A DNA stretch of 64,000 nt from Actinomycetes bacterium (lineage in GTDB: Bacteria > Actinomycetota > Actinomycetes > Streptosporangiales > Streptosporangiaceae), in the NCBI GenBank assembly GCA_025964575.1, contig JAOPYO010000035.1:47356-111355 (forward strand). Reading direction: 5' to 3'. Shown here in pieces: positions 16,216 to 28,183 of this stretch (positions within the stretch are counted from its first letter, which is position 1; the number at the start of each line of letters is the position of its first letter). Under the pieces are notes generated by a model. The model searched no databases and had not been told where the DNA came from. It saw only the letters and a list, made by a program, of their open reading frames with translations. Both the position numbers and the translations under genes were made by a program.

Positions 16216-18236
16216 GGATCCGTACCGAGTTCCCCCGGAAGGTCGTCGTCCACGACGACGTGCGCATCCCGATGCGGGACGGCGCGACACTCTCCGCGCG
16301 GTTGTGGCTGCCCGAGGACGCTGTACAGAGTCCGGTCCCCGCGCTCGTCGAATACCTCCCGTACCGCAAGAGCGACTGGACGGCGCCGCGCGACGCGCAG
16401 CGCCACCCCTGGTACGCCGGCCATGGGTACGCCTCGATCCGCATCGACATGCGCGGTTGCGGTGACTCCGACGGACTGATGACCGACGAGTACACACCAC
16501 AGGAGCAGCAGGACGCCGAGGACGCCCTCGCATGGATCGCGGCGCAGCCGTGGTGCACGGGGCGTACCGGAATGTTCGGCATCTCCTGGGGCGGCTTCAA
16601 CAGCCTGCAGGTCGCCGCGCTCCGCCCGCCGTCGCTCAAGGCGATCGTGACGGTCTGCTCCACCGACGACCGCTACGCCGACGACGTGCACTATTTCGGC
16701 GGCAGCCTGCTCGGCGTCGACATGGCGTCCTGGGCCGCGACCATGCTCTCGTTCCAGTCGCGGCCACCGGACCCGGCGGTCGTCGGCGAGCGCTGGCGCC
16801 AGCTGTGGCTGGAACGGCTCGAGGGTCTGCATCCGTTCATCGAGACCTGGCTCGGGCATCAGGAGCGCGACGACTACTGGCGGCAGGGCTCGGTCTGCGA
16901 GGACTACGACGCGATCACGGCCGCCGTCTACGCCGTCGGAGGCTGGGCGGACCCGTACCGCAACACGGTCTTCCGGCTGCTGGAGAACCTGCGGGCACCC
17001 GCGAAGGGCCTGGTCGGCCCGTGGGCGCACCGCTACCCGGACATCGCGACGGCACCCGGGCCCGCCATCGGCTTCCTGCAGGAGACGCTGCGCTGGTGGG
17101 ACCACTGGCTCAAGGACATCGACACCGGCATCATGGACGAGCCGCGACTGCGGTCGTGGCTTCCGGAGGCGATGCCGCCACGTACGACCCATGGCGACGT
17201 GCCCGGCCGATGGGTCACCGACCCGTTGTGGCCGAGCCCGCACGTCAGCCCGCGTTCGTGGCGACTCGAGGACGCCGGGCTCGTCGACACCGGCCCTGTG
17301 CACGGCGGCACCAGGCTGGTGGCCAGCCCACAGCACACGGGAATCGACGCGGGCCGGTTCTTCCCGTTCGGCAACCCGTCTGACCTGCCACCGGACCAGC
17401 GTGCGGAGGACGGCCGCTCGGTCTGCTTCGACACCGCCCCGTTGACCGACCGCGTGGAGATCCTCGGGATCCCGGCGGCGGAGCTGGAGCTGGCCTGTGA
17501 GCTCGATGCGGGACAGGTCATCGTACGGCTGTGTGACGTCGCCCCGGACGGGTCGTCGACCCTGGTCACCCGCGGCTGCCTGAACCTGACACATCGCACC
17601 GGCCATGACTCGCCGACGCCGTGGGTGCCCGGTTCGGCCGAACGGGTCATCGTCGAACTGTCCGCGATCGGGTACTGCTTCCCACCCGGCCACCGGATCA
17701 GGATCGCGGTCTCCTCTGCGTACTGGCCCTGGGTGTGGCCGCACGCCGAAGCCGCGCCGCTGACCCTGCACCTGGGTCAGAGCACTGTGGTGCTGCCGGT
17801 CCGAGATGCCGGCGGCGACCTCGAACCGCCGCCGTTCGAGGAACCGGAGAACGCGACGCCGTTGCAGGTCACGACAGTGTCGGCACGGACTCGTCCAGAA
17901 CGCCAGGTCATCCACGACGTGGAGACCGGCACCTGGGAGCTCCGGGTGGACCCCGACTACGGCGGCTCCCGCATCTTCCCGGACGGGCTGACCTACCAGG
18001 AGGAGGCGCTGGACGTTTTCCGGATCCGTCAGGACGATCCGCTCTCCGCCCGCGCCGAGTCCACTTGGCGGACGCAGATCTCCCGTGACGGGTGGTGCGT
18101 ACGAGTGGAGACCCGCAGTATCGTCAGCGCGACGAAGACCCACTTCCTGACCGAGAACACTCTCACCGCCAGCGAGGGCGAGCGAGAGGTCTTCGCCCGC
18201 ACTTGGACCGCCGAGGTCCCCCGGACCTCGGCGTAA
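16212..18236 (+). CDS. CocE/NonD family hydrolase (S15-type)
   Basis: A 674-residue serine hydrolase of the CocE/NonD and X-Pro dipeptidyl-peptidase group. The nucleophile elbow GISWGG gives Ser125, the acid is Asp247 in GGWADPYRN and the base His273 in GPWAHRYPD. A C-terminal jelly-roll domain (about residues 400-674) completes the fold. Family reactions include hydrolysis of alpha-amino-acid esters, acyl esters and proline peptides. There is no signal peptide, so it probably acts in the cytoplasm on the compound imported by the upstream ABC transporter, whose last stop codon it overlaps. Confidence 0.9.
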   Translation: MRIRTEFPRKVVVHDDVRIPMRDGATLSARLWLPEDAVQSPVPALVEYLPYRKSDWTAPRDAQRHPWYAGHGYASIRIDMRGCGDSDGLMTDEYTPQEQQDAEDALAWIAAQPWCTGRTGMFGISWGGFNSLQVAALRPPSLKAIVTVCSTDDRYADDVHYFGGSLLGVDMASWAATMLSFQSRPPDPAVVGERWRQLWLERLEGLHPFIETWLGHQERDDYWRQGSVCEDYDAITAAVYAVGGWADPYRNTVFRLLENLRAPAKGLVGPWAHRYPDIATAPGPAIGFLQETLRWWDHWLKDIDTGIMDEPRLRSWLPEAMPPRTTHGDVPGRWVTDPLWPSPHVSPRSWRLEDAGLVDTGPVHGGTRLVASPQHTGIDAGRFFPFGNPSDLPPDQRAEDGRSVCFDTAPLTDRVEILGIPAAELELACELDAGQVIVRLCDVAPDGSSTLVTRGCLNLTHRTGHDSPTPWVPGSAERVIVELSAIGYCFPPGHRIRIAVSSAYWPWVWPHAEAAPLTLHLGQSTVVLPVRDAGGDLEPPPFEEPENATPLQVTTVSARTRPERQVIHDVETGTWELRVDPDYGGSRIFPDGLTYQEEALDVFRIRQDDPLSARAESTWRTQISRDGWCVRVETRSIVSATKTHFLTENTLTASEGEREVFARTWTAEVPRTSA

Positions 18237-18247
18237 GGAGGACGCAA

Positions 18248-18883
18248 GTGCCAGAACCCCGGCGCAAGGCCCGGTCTCGCGCCGAGCGGTCCCGGCAACC
18301 CACCGAGGTCCGCCGTCAGCTCGTGGTGGAGGCCGCCCGCGTCCTCATCGCCGACAAGGGGCTCGTGGGCATCAACATCCGTGAGATCGCCGCCGCCAGC
18401 GGCGTTTCCACCGGAACGATCACCTATCACTTCAGCGGCGTCAACGAGATCCTCGTGGACGTGGTGGCGCTGGAGCAACAGCTGTTCTCCGAGCCGCTGC
18501 TCGCAAAGATGGACGATGCCCCCAGCGCAGCCGCCGCGCTGCAGTTGCTGATCGACGGCATGCTGACCGATGCGCCGGAGGTCGTCACGCACTGGCGATT
18601 GTGGCGCGACTACTGGGCGGCCGCCGTGCGCGCTCCCGAACTCGCCCAATGGCACGCGGAGCAGTACGAGCTGTGGCGTACCCGGGTCACCGCCATCGTG
18701 GCGCGTGGGGTCGAGAGCGGAGAGCTGCAATCCGAACTCGACCCGGCCGTCGTCGCATTGGAGTTCACCGCCCTGCTGGATGGTCTGGCCGTCCAGGCCT
18801 TCCTCACCGGCTCGCCCGTCACCCCCGACGTCGCCAGGGCACGGCTGACCGACTACGTTCAGCGTCGCCTCATCGGATCCTGA
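18248..18883 (+). CDS. TetR family regulator of the peptide ABC operon
   Basis: A 211-residue regulator with a basic N-terminal tail, a TetR helix-turn-helix at about residues 22-68 (INIREIAAASGVSTGTITYH) and a BetI-like C-terminal domain. The GTG follows a strong AAGGAGG that overlaps the end of the hydrolase gene. Being last in the operon, it may give feedback repression through the inverted repeat over the promoter near 10780; this is inferred from layout only. Confidence 0.88.
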   Translation: MPEPRRKARSRAERSRQPTEVRRQLVVEAARVLIADKGLVGINIREIAAASGVSTGTITYHFSGVNEILVDVVALEQQLFSEPLLAKMDDAPSAAAALQLLIDGMLTDAPEVVTHWRLWRDYWAAAVRAPELAQWHAEQYELWRTRVTAIVARGVESGELQSELDPAVVALEFTALLDGLAVQAFLTGSPVTPDVARARLTDYVQRRLIGS

Positions 18884-18992
18884 AGAGCACGATCGAACCA
18901 TGGACCCGAGCCAGGCCAGGAACCCCGATCAAGGAAGACCACCCCAATTCCACCGCGATCCCCGGCGGGGCACACCGGATCCGGGCCTCGGC

Positions 18993-19988
18993 TCAGGACG
19001 CCTCGGTGATGTACTCGATCAGGTCCGCCAGCCGGTTGGTGTAACCCCACTCGTTGTCGTACCAGCCGAAGACCTTGATCAGGTCGCCGTTGGCCTGGGT
19101 GAGCGAGGCGTCGAACACGCAGGAGGACGCGTCCCCGACCACGTCGCGTGAGACGACCGGTTCGGTGGTGTACCGGATGATCCTGCCGAGGTTCTCACCG
19201 ACCTCGCGGAAGGCCGTGTTGACCTCCTCGGGGGTGACCGGGGTCGCCAGGACGCAGGCGAGATCGACCAGCGAACCGTCCTCGACCGGCACCCGCAGGG
19301 CCAGTCCGTCGAACCGGCCGGCCAGCTCGGGAATGACGACCCCGACGGACCTCGCGGCGCCGGTGCTCGTCGGGATCATGTTCACCCCGGCCGAGCGGCC
19401 CCTGCGCAGGTCCTTGTGCGGGGAGTCCAGCACCACCTGGTCGTTGGTGTATCCGTGGATGGTCGTCATGTAGCCCTTGACGATGCCGAACGCGTCGTGC
19501 AGCACCTTGGCCATCGGGGCCACGCAGTTCGTCGTGCACGAGGCGTTCGAGATCACGTCGTGTCGGGCGGCGTCATAGCTGTTCTCGTTGACACCGATGA
19601 CGATGGTGGCGTCCACGTCCTTGCCCGGGGCCGAGATGACGACCTTCCTGGCTCCCGACTTCAGGTGCCGGGCGGCGTCCTCCCGGCGGCGGAAGTGGCC
19701 CGTCGACTCAATGACGATGTCGGCACCGTATGCGCCCCAGTCAAGATCGGCGGGATCATGCTCCGAGGTCACCGGGATCCTGTGGTCACCGACGACCAGG
19801 GCCGCCCCGTCGGTCCCGACAGCCCAGCCGAGCGGCCCGTAGGTCGAGTCGTACTTCAACAGGTAGGCGAGGGTGGCCGGATCGGTGACATCGTTGACGG
19901 CCACGACCCGATGGCGGCGATCCAGCGCGGAGCGCAGGTAGTTCCGTCCGATGCGGCCGAATCCGTTGATCCCGACGCGGATGCTCAT
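18993..19988 (-). CDS. gap: glyceraldehyde-3-phosphate dehydrogenase, type I
   Basis: A 331-residue glycolytic enzyme. The NAD-binding Rossmann start (RVGINGFGRIGRNYLRSAL) and the catalytic SNASCTTNC with Cys151 are intact, as are the substrate-loop residues NMIPTSTGAA and the C-terminal VFGWYDNEWGYTNRL. NDVTD after the second strand favours NAD over NADP. The ATG is preceded by GGAGGAGGA. It stands alone, not in the pgk/tpi cluster, and may be a second, condition-specific copy. Convergent with the TetR gene. Confidence 0.95.
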   Translation of the reverse strand: MSIRVGINGFGRIGRNYLRSALDRRHRVVAVNDVTDPATLAYLLKYDSTYGPLGWAVGTDGAALVVGDHRIPVTSEHDPADLDWGAYGADIVIESTGHFRRREDAARHLKSGARKVVISAPGKDVDATIVIGVNENSYDAARHDVISNASCTTNCVAPMAKVLHDAFGIVKGYMTTIHGYTNDQVVLDSPHKDLRRGRSAGVNMIPTSTGAARSVGVVIPELAGRFDGLALRVPVEDGSLVDLACVLATPVTPEEVNTAFREVGENLGRIIRYTTEPVVSRDVVGDASSCVFDASLTQANGDLIKVFGWYDNEWGYTNRLADLIEYITEAS

Positions 19989-20248
19989 GAGTTCCTCCTC
20001 CTCAGGACGCAGGCACCTGACCGGCCTGCTCTCAGGACGGGCGCCCGATCAGAGGTGGCGGCGCCCGCCGGCCATACCGGTCACCTCCATCTGCCGGGCC
20101 ACGCCGCTTCCGATGTGCCGCACCGTCCGTCATGTCGTCACCGGGAAGCTGACCGCCGCCGACGCCTACGCCGGGCTCCGCCACACCCCGCCAGGCGGGA
20201 GTCCGATCCCTGGTAGCCCGGATCACAGGCGTCTCACCGGCCGACCGG

Positions 20249-20500
20249 TCAGGCCGGGCCGGCGAGCTGGGCGATGTCGTCACCGGCGACGACATGCAGC
20301 CGGTCGGACAGATCGGCGAGGGCCCGGCTGACCGCTAGCTCGTCACCGATCTCCGGCACGTCCCGGTCGGCGGGGTTGCGCCGCGCCAGGCCCGTGCCGG
20401 TGACCTTCCCAGTGTCCCGCGTGTGCAGCACCGCACGGGCCACCGTGGCGTCGCTGTCCTCGCTGATGTAGATCTGAACATTCCACTCCTTGACTTCCAT
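20249..20500 (-). CDS. DUF1876 family protein
   Basis: An 83-residue protein opening MEVKEWNVQIYISEDSDATV with the later block GTGLARRNPADRDVPEIGDE, which is the DUF1876 (dsRBD-like fold) signature. Function is unknown; members are common in actinomycetes and sometimes induced by stress. The ATG follows GGAGG six bases upstream. Longer in-frame starts upstream lack such a site and are rejected. Confidence 0.85.
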   Translation of the reverse strand: MEVKEWNVQIYISEDSDATVARAVLHTRDTGKVTGTGLARRNPADRDVPEIGDELAVSRALADLSDRLHVVAGDDIAQLAGPA

Positions 20501-20836
20501 GACGAACCTCCGTGAGTGATCAGGCCCCGGCCGGGGTCCCGTGCGAGATAGGGCCTCCGATGGGACCGGCCGGGTCGGCTCCGCGCATCCATGGCGGTCA
20601 GTCCTGTCATCGATGCGCGGTCTACTTCCAGCGTCCGCCGCAACGCTCCCCGGCGGGAGGGACCAAGGTCCCCGCTCCCCTGGGCTGACGGCCATTAGGG
20701 GACACAGCCCGAAGCCGAGGCCCCTGACCTCTGACCGCCCGATTCGAACTTCCGGCACCAGGCCGCGCTCACCGGTTTGCCTGCCAGGATGCCGATCTAC
20801 GCGTGGCTGAAGTACCGCAGAGACCGCGATGCCCGG
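20501..20836. other. gene-free region
   Basis: About 336 bases without a supportable gene. It includes a perfect 12-bp palindrome CCCCGGCCGGGG in the leader of the DUF1876 gene. Nothing else stands out. Confidence 0.4.
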
Positions 20837-21952
20837 TCAGTCCGGGGGCGGCGCGGCTTCAGGCGTGCCCATCGCCTCGCGGAGCCGGTCGGTGAAGCTC
20901 CCGTGCAGGGTGGCGCCCCAGTCGTACTCGCTGGGCACCCGGGTGACCTCGCCGAGCAGTTCGTACGTCTCGGCGGGGATCCCCTTGTTCCCCTCGGCAT
21001 GGCGCAACGCGATCAAGGAGTACATGTGGTCGAGGGCGCCGAACACCTCACCGGTGAGTGCGGGAAGCTCGCCGCCACGGAGCGCCGACTCGACGTACGA
21101 TTCCCACCAGAGCCGCTCGGAACCGGCCTCGCCGAACTCGCGGCGCAGCCGGGCGTGCACCTGCTCCGAGATGCGCGGGTCGGCCAGCCCTCGGTCCCAG
21201 ACCTCGCGGGCCTCCTCGTCTCGGCCGCGCAGCGGGAGCGTACGAGCGAGCAGCTCCACCGCGAGGGCCCGCACATCGCCGTCGGTCGTCTCTCCGCCCA
21301 GCGCGGCGCTGAACGCGCCGATGGCCTGGTCGAGGTGGGCCATCCCCATGGTGACGGCCAGCCGGGCGTGCGCGTAGGGGGCCTCGGCCGGGTCGATGCG
21401 GCGGAGCACCTCGGCGAGCAGCCGCTGGGCCTTCGCCGTCTCACCCCGCTCCAGCAGCCGCTGGGCCAGGTCGTGCGCGGCGACCGGGGTGTACTGCACG
21501 TCGTCCGCGGCCACCACCTGCTCCCACCAGCCGCGTGCCGTCTCGAAGTCGCCCTTGTCGTCGGCGAGCTGGGCGAGCGCGAGCCAGGCCGGGGGCAGGT
21601 AGGCGGGGTTGCCGAAGTCGACCACCATCCGCCAGGTCGTGGCGGCCTCGTCGCGCTCCCCGGTCCGCTCGTAGGACAGGGCCAGGTGGTACGCGGCGCG
21701 CGGGGCGTACTCGGGGTCCTGGGTCCTGATCGCGATCCAGTCCGCGTCCCGGGCTCCGTTCACCTCCCCGGCGTCCTCCCGGACGACCGCCAGTCCGAGC
21801 GCGGCCTGCCCCCGCTGCGGTACGTCGCCGAGAGCCAGCACCTCCTCGAAGAGCCGGGCGGCCCGTTCGACGTCTCCGCGCTCGGCGCATTGACGGGCTT
21901 CTTCGCAACGGAGCGCCGGGTCAGCGGTCGCCCCGTCCGGAGTGATGCTCAT
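20837..21952 (-). CDS. tetratricopeptide repeat protein
   Basis: A 371-residue cytoplasmic protein built from helical TPR-like repeats. Examples are ARQCAERGDVERAARLFEEV, AAYHLALSYERTGERDEAAT and AWLALAQLADDKGDFETARG, spaced by about 34-36 residues. There is no signal peptide or catalytic motif. TPR proteins act as protein-binding scaffolds; the partner is unknown. The ATG at 21952 is the first in-frame start after a region of low coding character; the frame can be extended to 22225, but that part would run into the insertion-sequence remnant. Confidence 0.8.
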   Translation of the reverse strand: MSITPDGATADPALRCEEARQCAERGDVERAARLFEEVLALGDVPQRGQAALGLAVVREDAGEVNGARDADWIAIRTQDPEYAPRAAYHLALSYERTGERDEAATTWRMVVDFGNPAYLPPAWLALAQLADDKGDFETARGWWEQVVAADDVQYTPVAAHDLAQRLLERGETAKAQRLLAEVLRRIDPAEAPYAHARLAVTMGMAHLDQAIGAFSAALGGETTDGDVRALAVELLARTLPLRGRDEEAREVWDRGLADPRISEQVHARLRREFGEAGSERLWWESYVESALRGGELPALTGEVFGALDHMYSLIALRHAEGNKGIPAETYELLGEVTRVPSEYDWGATLHGSFTDRLREAMGTPEAAPPPD

Positions 21953-22009
21953 GGTGCATGCCCTCGAAAGGTCGGCGGGACCCCCGAGCTTAGTGGCCCG
22001 GGCCCGCCT

Positions 22010-22251
22010 ACTAGTGCAGCGCCGCGTTAATCCTTGAAGGGTTCGTCCGGTTACCGAGTGTGGTCGCTGGTGTCGGTGAGGTAGAGGGTACAGGCGGTGT
22101 CGCGGGCCTGGTCGGATGCCCGGTGAAGTGGCCGTCCAGGAGGACGGTGTCGGAGTCCGGTTTTTGTCGTAGGCACGTGGTGTAGTCGTCTCGTGCCTCG
22201 GTGTCGTGACAAGGATGAACCCCACAGGAACTTACGAATCACTGCACTAGT
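22010..22251. mobile_element. decayed insertion sequence with terminal inverted repeats
   Basis: A 242-bp segment is bounded by perfect 10-bp inverted repeats ACTAGTGCAG (22010-22019) and CTGCACTAGT (22242-22251). The similarity extends imperfectly to about 24 bp inward (shared CGT, A and T positions). The outermost CTAG may be a duplicated target site, as several IS families insert at CTAG. The interior keeps short coding-like pieces on the minus strand (for example ARDDYTTCLRQKPDSDTVLL) with frame breaks and no complete transposase. It is thus a non-autonomous remnant, lying directly downstream of gcvP. Confidence 0.65.
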
Positions 22252-22288
22252 CCCCCTCCCAACACCCCAATTTCCCGCGCCCCTCGGG

Positions 22289-25162
<2,874 letters not shown>

Positions 25163-25227
25163 GTCAGGGAGCCTTCCTGGGCTGGGCACTGCTCAGGGAG
25201 CCATCGGCCCATGGGCGGGCCGACGGC

Positions 25228-25420
25228 CGGTCTCCCCCTCTGTCGTCTGCACCTGAGAGCTTCACCCCGCTGCCACGGCAGAAGGGCTTTCACCGTCGGT
25301 GAGGGCGGATGCCCTGCTTTCCAGAGGAGCCTCGCCCATGCGGTCCTTTTGCCTGAGAGGTTCCGGGGAAGTTGCCCCTTCGGCGCTCCACGCAGGCCGC
25401 GTGGAGTCTCTCCCGCACAG
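25228..25420 (-). promoter_or_regulatory. tandem glycine riboswitch upstream of gcvP
   Basis: Read on the minus strand, the leader contains two consecutive glycine aptamers. Aptamer 1 (about 25335-25417) runs from GGGAGAGACTCC through GCCGAAGGGGCAA to CTCTCAGGCAAAAGGACCG. Aptamer 2 (about 25232-25334) runs from CTCTGGAAAGCAGGGC through CACCGACGGTGAAAGC to CTCTCAGGTGCAGACGACAG and AGGGGGAG. Both match the conserved glycine riboswitch core. Glycine binding would switch on expression of the downstream P protein, the usual mode for this class. Confidence 0.95.
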
Positions 25421-25707
25421 GGTTGACGGCTTGTCCTGATGAACTCTACCCAACGCCGCGGGGAAGAGATCGCAGCGGAGAGGGCGATCGTGCCGTGGCC
25501 TCTGGTCAGTACGATGTACGAGGCTCGCGGGGGGCGGGTCGGAGATCGGCCCGTGGATGGCTAATACGTGACCGTGAACGGAAGTTCCCAGACCGGACGC
25601 CCCAGGGTGGCATCAGGGCAGAGGGCCCCAATGACGTGGTGCCCTCGACTGTTGGGGCGTACATCTGGGAATCTGATCAAAACGGTATGCCCAGACGGCG
25701 GTAGCTC

Positions 25708-28125
25708 GTGACGCAGACCCAGGACAAGGCGGTGACGGCCGCCATGGATGGCACTCCCGACATGCCGGTCGACGAGCCCGCGCGCCCGGCCCGGATCCGC
25801 AGGCCCACCGACGCCATGCGGTTCCTCGTGACGCTGGCCCTGCTGGGCCTGGTGCTGCTGCTCCCCGCCGTCGCCCGCCAGACCACCAGCGGGATCCAGT
25901 CCGACATCACGCACACCACCGCACAGGCGCCGCACTTCCTGCTCACCCTCGCGAATCTGGTCTCGACTTTCGGCGTCCTGTCGGTGCCGGTGGCGTTCGC
26001 CGTCGACCGGCTGATCCGCCGGGACGGGCTGCGGATCGCGGTGGGCCTGCTCGCCGCGATCATCGCGCTCTGCGTGACGCTGGGTCTGGACGCCTGGGTT
26101 GCCGCCAACGCCCCGCAGGGCCTCGCCGAGTACCTCGCGTGGACCGATCGGCCCGGCCTGGTGCACGACCCCCTGCATACCGACCTGACGCCCGTCATCG
26201 CCTACGTCACCGCTGTACGGCTGGCAGGGCGTCCCCGTTGGCAGGCCGTGACCTGGCTGGTCATCGGACTGGCCGCGCTCGCGGCCCTCGCCGCCGGCTA
26301 TGCCTCTCCCCTCGCCCTGGCGGTGACCTATCTGATCGGCCGGGCCATCGGATACGGCACGCTGTACGGTGTCGGCACTCCGAACCCGCGGCCGCCGGGG
26401 GCTTCCGTGGTCGCCGCACTCCGCAAGATGGGCCCGCTGCCGTCCGGATCCCGCCGGGTCGCGGACGGCCCCGAGGAGACCCGGCGGTACGAGGTGAGCC
26501 TGGCGGACGGTTCGGCACTCGACGTCACCGTGCTCGACCGTGATCAGCAGACCGCCGGGCTGCTCTACCGGGCATGGCGGCGATTCCAGTTGCGCAGCGC
26601 CAGCCCACGCAGGACGCTGCGCTCGCTGCGCCGCTCGCTGGAGCAGGAATCGCTCATGGCCTACGCCGTGATGGTGGCGGGCGTCCGCACCCCGCGGCTG
26701 GTAGCCACCACGGAGGTCGATACGGAAGCCGCCCTGCTCGCCTACGAGCACGTGGCCGGCCGGACCCTGGGTGCCGTCCCCGACGACGAGATCACCGATG
26801 AGCTGCTCACCGCCATCTGGCGACAGCTGCGGCTGCTTCAAGCCAACCGGCTGGCGCACCGGCAGCTGGAGGAGGGCAGCATCCTCGTCGCCGAGGACGA
26901 TCACCCCTATGTGGTCGACCTCCGGGCCGGTGAGATCGCGGCAGGTGATCTGCTGCTGCGCCTGGACCTGGCCCAGCTGCTCACCACGCTGGCGCTGCGG
27001 GTCGGCCCCGAGCGGGCCGTGCGCACGGCGGGTGAGGTGCTGGGCGCCGACGCGCTGGCGGCCAGTGTCCCGCTCCTGCAGAAGGTGGCGCTGTCCCGCG
27101 ACACCCGCGCCATCCTGCGCCGCCATAAGGATCTGCTGACCCGCATCCGGGAGCAGATCCTCCAGCTCCGGCCCGAGATCGAGGTCGCGCCGATCCGGCT
27201 GGAGCGCTTCCGCCCGCGCACGGTGGTGAGCATCATCGCCGGCACGGCCGGCGTCTACTTCCTGCTCTCCCAGCTGAGCAACGTCGACCTGAGCAAGCTC
27301 ATCGCCCAGGCGGACTGGTGGTGGGCGGCGATAGGCCTGGTCGCCTCGGCCGTGACCTACCTCGCGGCGGCGATGATGCTGATCGGCTTCGTGCCGGAGC
27401 GGCTGTCGCTGTTCCGGACCGTGCTGGTCCAGCTCGCCGGGTCGTTCGTCAAGCTCATGGCCCCCGCGGCGGTGACCGGAGTGGCGGTCAACACCCGCTT
27501 CCTGCAGAAGGCCGGCGTCCGCCCCGGCCAGGCGGTGGCCAGCGTGGGCGCCTCACAGCTGACCGGATTGATGATCCACATCCTGCTTCTCATCTGCTTC
27601 GGTTTTGTCACCGGGTCGAGTAGCACCGAGTCCATCGCGCCGTCCCGGACAGTGGTCATCGGCCTGCTGTTCGTAGCGGTCCTGGCCGGCGGTGTCTTCA
27701 CCATCCCACCCGTACGCCGGCTGGTGGCCGCCCGGGTCAAGGTCCTGTTCTCCGGGGTCGTGCCGCGGCTCCTGGACGTCCTGCAGTCACCCCGGAAGAT
27801 CCTCACCGGGCTGGGCGGCACCCTGCTCCTGACCACGGCCTTCGTGATCTGCTTGGAGGCCTCGATCCGCGCCTTCGGCGGTTCGCTCAGCTGGACCGCC
27901 GTCGCGGTCGTCTTCCTCACCGGGAACGCGCTCGGCTCCGCCGCGCCCACCCCGGGTGGTCTGGGCGCCGTGGAGGGCGCACTCTCGCTGGGGCTGACGC
28001 TGTCCGGGCTGCCCGCCGAGACCGCCACCTCCGCGGTCCTGCTGTTCCGGGTGCTCACCTTCTGGCTGCCCGTCCTACCCGGTTGGGCCGCCTTCGCCTA
28101 TCTGCAACGTAAAGAGGCGATTTAA
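25708..28125 (+). CDS. flippase-like/LPG-synthase transmembrane family protein with kinase-like middle
   Basis: An 805-residue membrane protein. The N-terminal third (about residues 35-215) has some five helices. A soluble middle (about 235-500) resembles a degenerate protein-kinase/aminoglycoside-phosphotransferase fold: HRQLEEGSILV then YVVDLRAGEI mimics the HxDLxxxN and DxG loops. The C-terminal 300 residues form the multi-helix domain of lysylphosphatidylglycerol-synthase/TIGR00374 flippases (KLMAPAAVTGVAVNTRFLQK, SAAPTPGGLGAVEGAL). Members move or build lipid-linked molecules. The GTG start lacks a clear ribosome binding site. The substrate is unknown; the neighbouring cell-envelope and cell-division cluster suggests an envelope role. 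Confidence 0.82.
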   Translation: MTQTQDKAVTAAMDGTPDMPVDEPARPARIRRPTDAMRFLVTLALLGLVLLLPAVARQTTSGIQSDITHTTAQAPHFLLTLANLVSTFGVLSVPVAFAVDRLIRRDGLRIAVGLLAAIIALCVTLGLDAWVAANAPQGLAEYLAWTDRPGLVHDPLHTDLTPVIAYVTAVRLAGRPRWQAVTWLVIGLAALAALAAGYASPLALAVTYLIGRAIGYGTLYGVGTPNPRPPGASVVAALRKMGPLPSGSRRVADGPEETRRYEVSLADGSALDVTVLDRDQQTAGLLYRAWRRFQLRSASPRRTLRSLRRSLEQESLMAYAVMVAGVRTPRLVATTEVDTEAALLAYEHVAGRTLGAVPDDEITDELLTAIWRQLRLLQANRLAHRQLEEGSILVAEDDHPYVVDLRAGEIAAGDLLLRLDLAQLLTTLALRVGPERAVRTAGEVLGADALAASVPLLQKVALSRDTRAILRRHKDLLTRIREQILQLRPEIEVAPIRLERFRPRTVVSIIAGTAGVYFLLSQLSNVDLSKLIAQADWWWAAIGLVASAVTYLAAAMMLIGFVPERLSLFRTVLVQLAGSFVKLMAPAAVTGVAVNTRFLQKAGVRPGQAVASVGASQLTGLMIHILLLICFGFVTGSSSTESIAPSRTVVIGLLFVAVLAGGVFTIPPVRRLVAARVKVLFSGVVPRLLDVLQSPRKILTGLGGTLLLTTAFVICLEASIRAFGGSLSWTAVAVVFLTGNALGSAAPTPGGLGAVEGALSLGLTLSGLPAETATSAVLLFRVLTFWLPVLPGWAAFAYLQRKEAI

Positions 28126-28128
28126 ACG

Positions 28129-28157
28129 CACTCGCTCTGTTCGCGCGCGAGCGGGTG
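28129..28157. terminator. convergent-gene hairpin
   Basis: CACTCGCTC (28129-28137) pairs with GAGCGGGTG (28149-28157) with one G-U pair. It lies between the convergent flippase and MerR genes. With no U-run, it is the simple-hairpin type common in actinomycetes. Confidence 0.4.
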
Positions 28158-28183
28158 ACGGTCGCCGTACCGCGGTTGGAGGG

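Noticed and set aside
15990..18143. 717-codon open frame antisense to the CocE hydrolase
   Set aside because: A shadow frame; the sense frame has a complete catalytic triad and family match.
20541..20810. 89-codon plus-strand frame between DUF1876 and TPR genes
   Set aside because: Composition is Arg/Ser/Pro-rich without features; likely chance.
25561..27126. 521-codon open frame antisense to the flippase gene
   Set aside because: Low-complexity Gly/Arg/Gln shadow frame without features.
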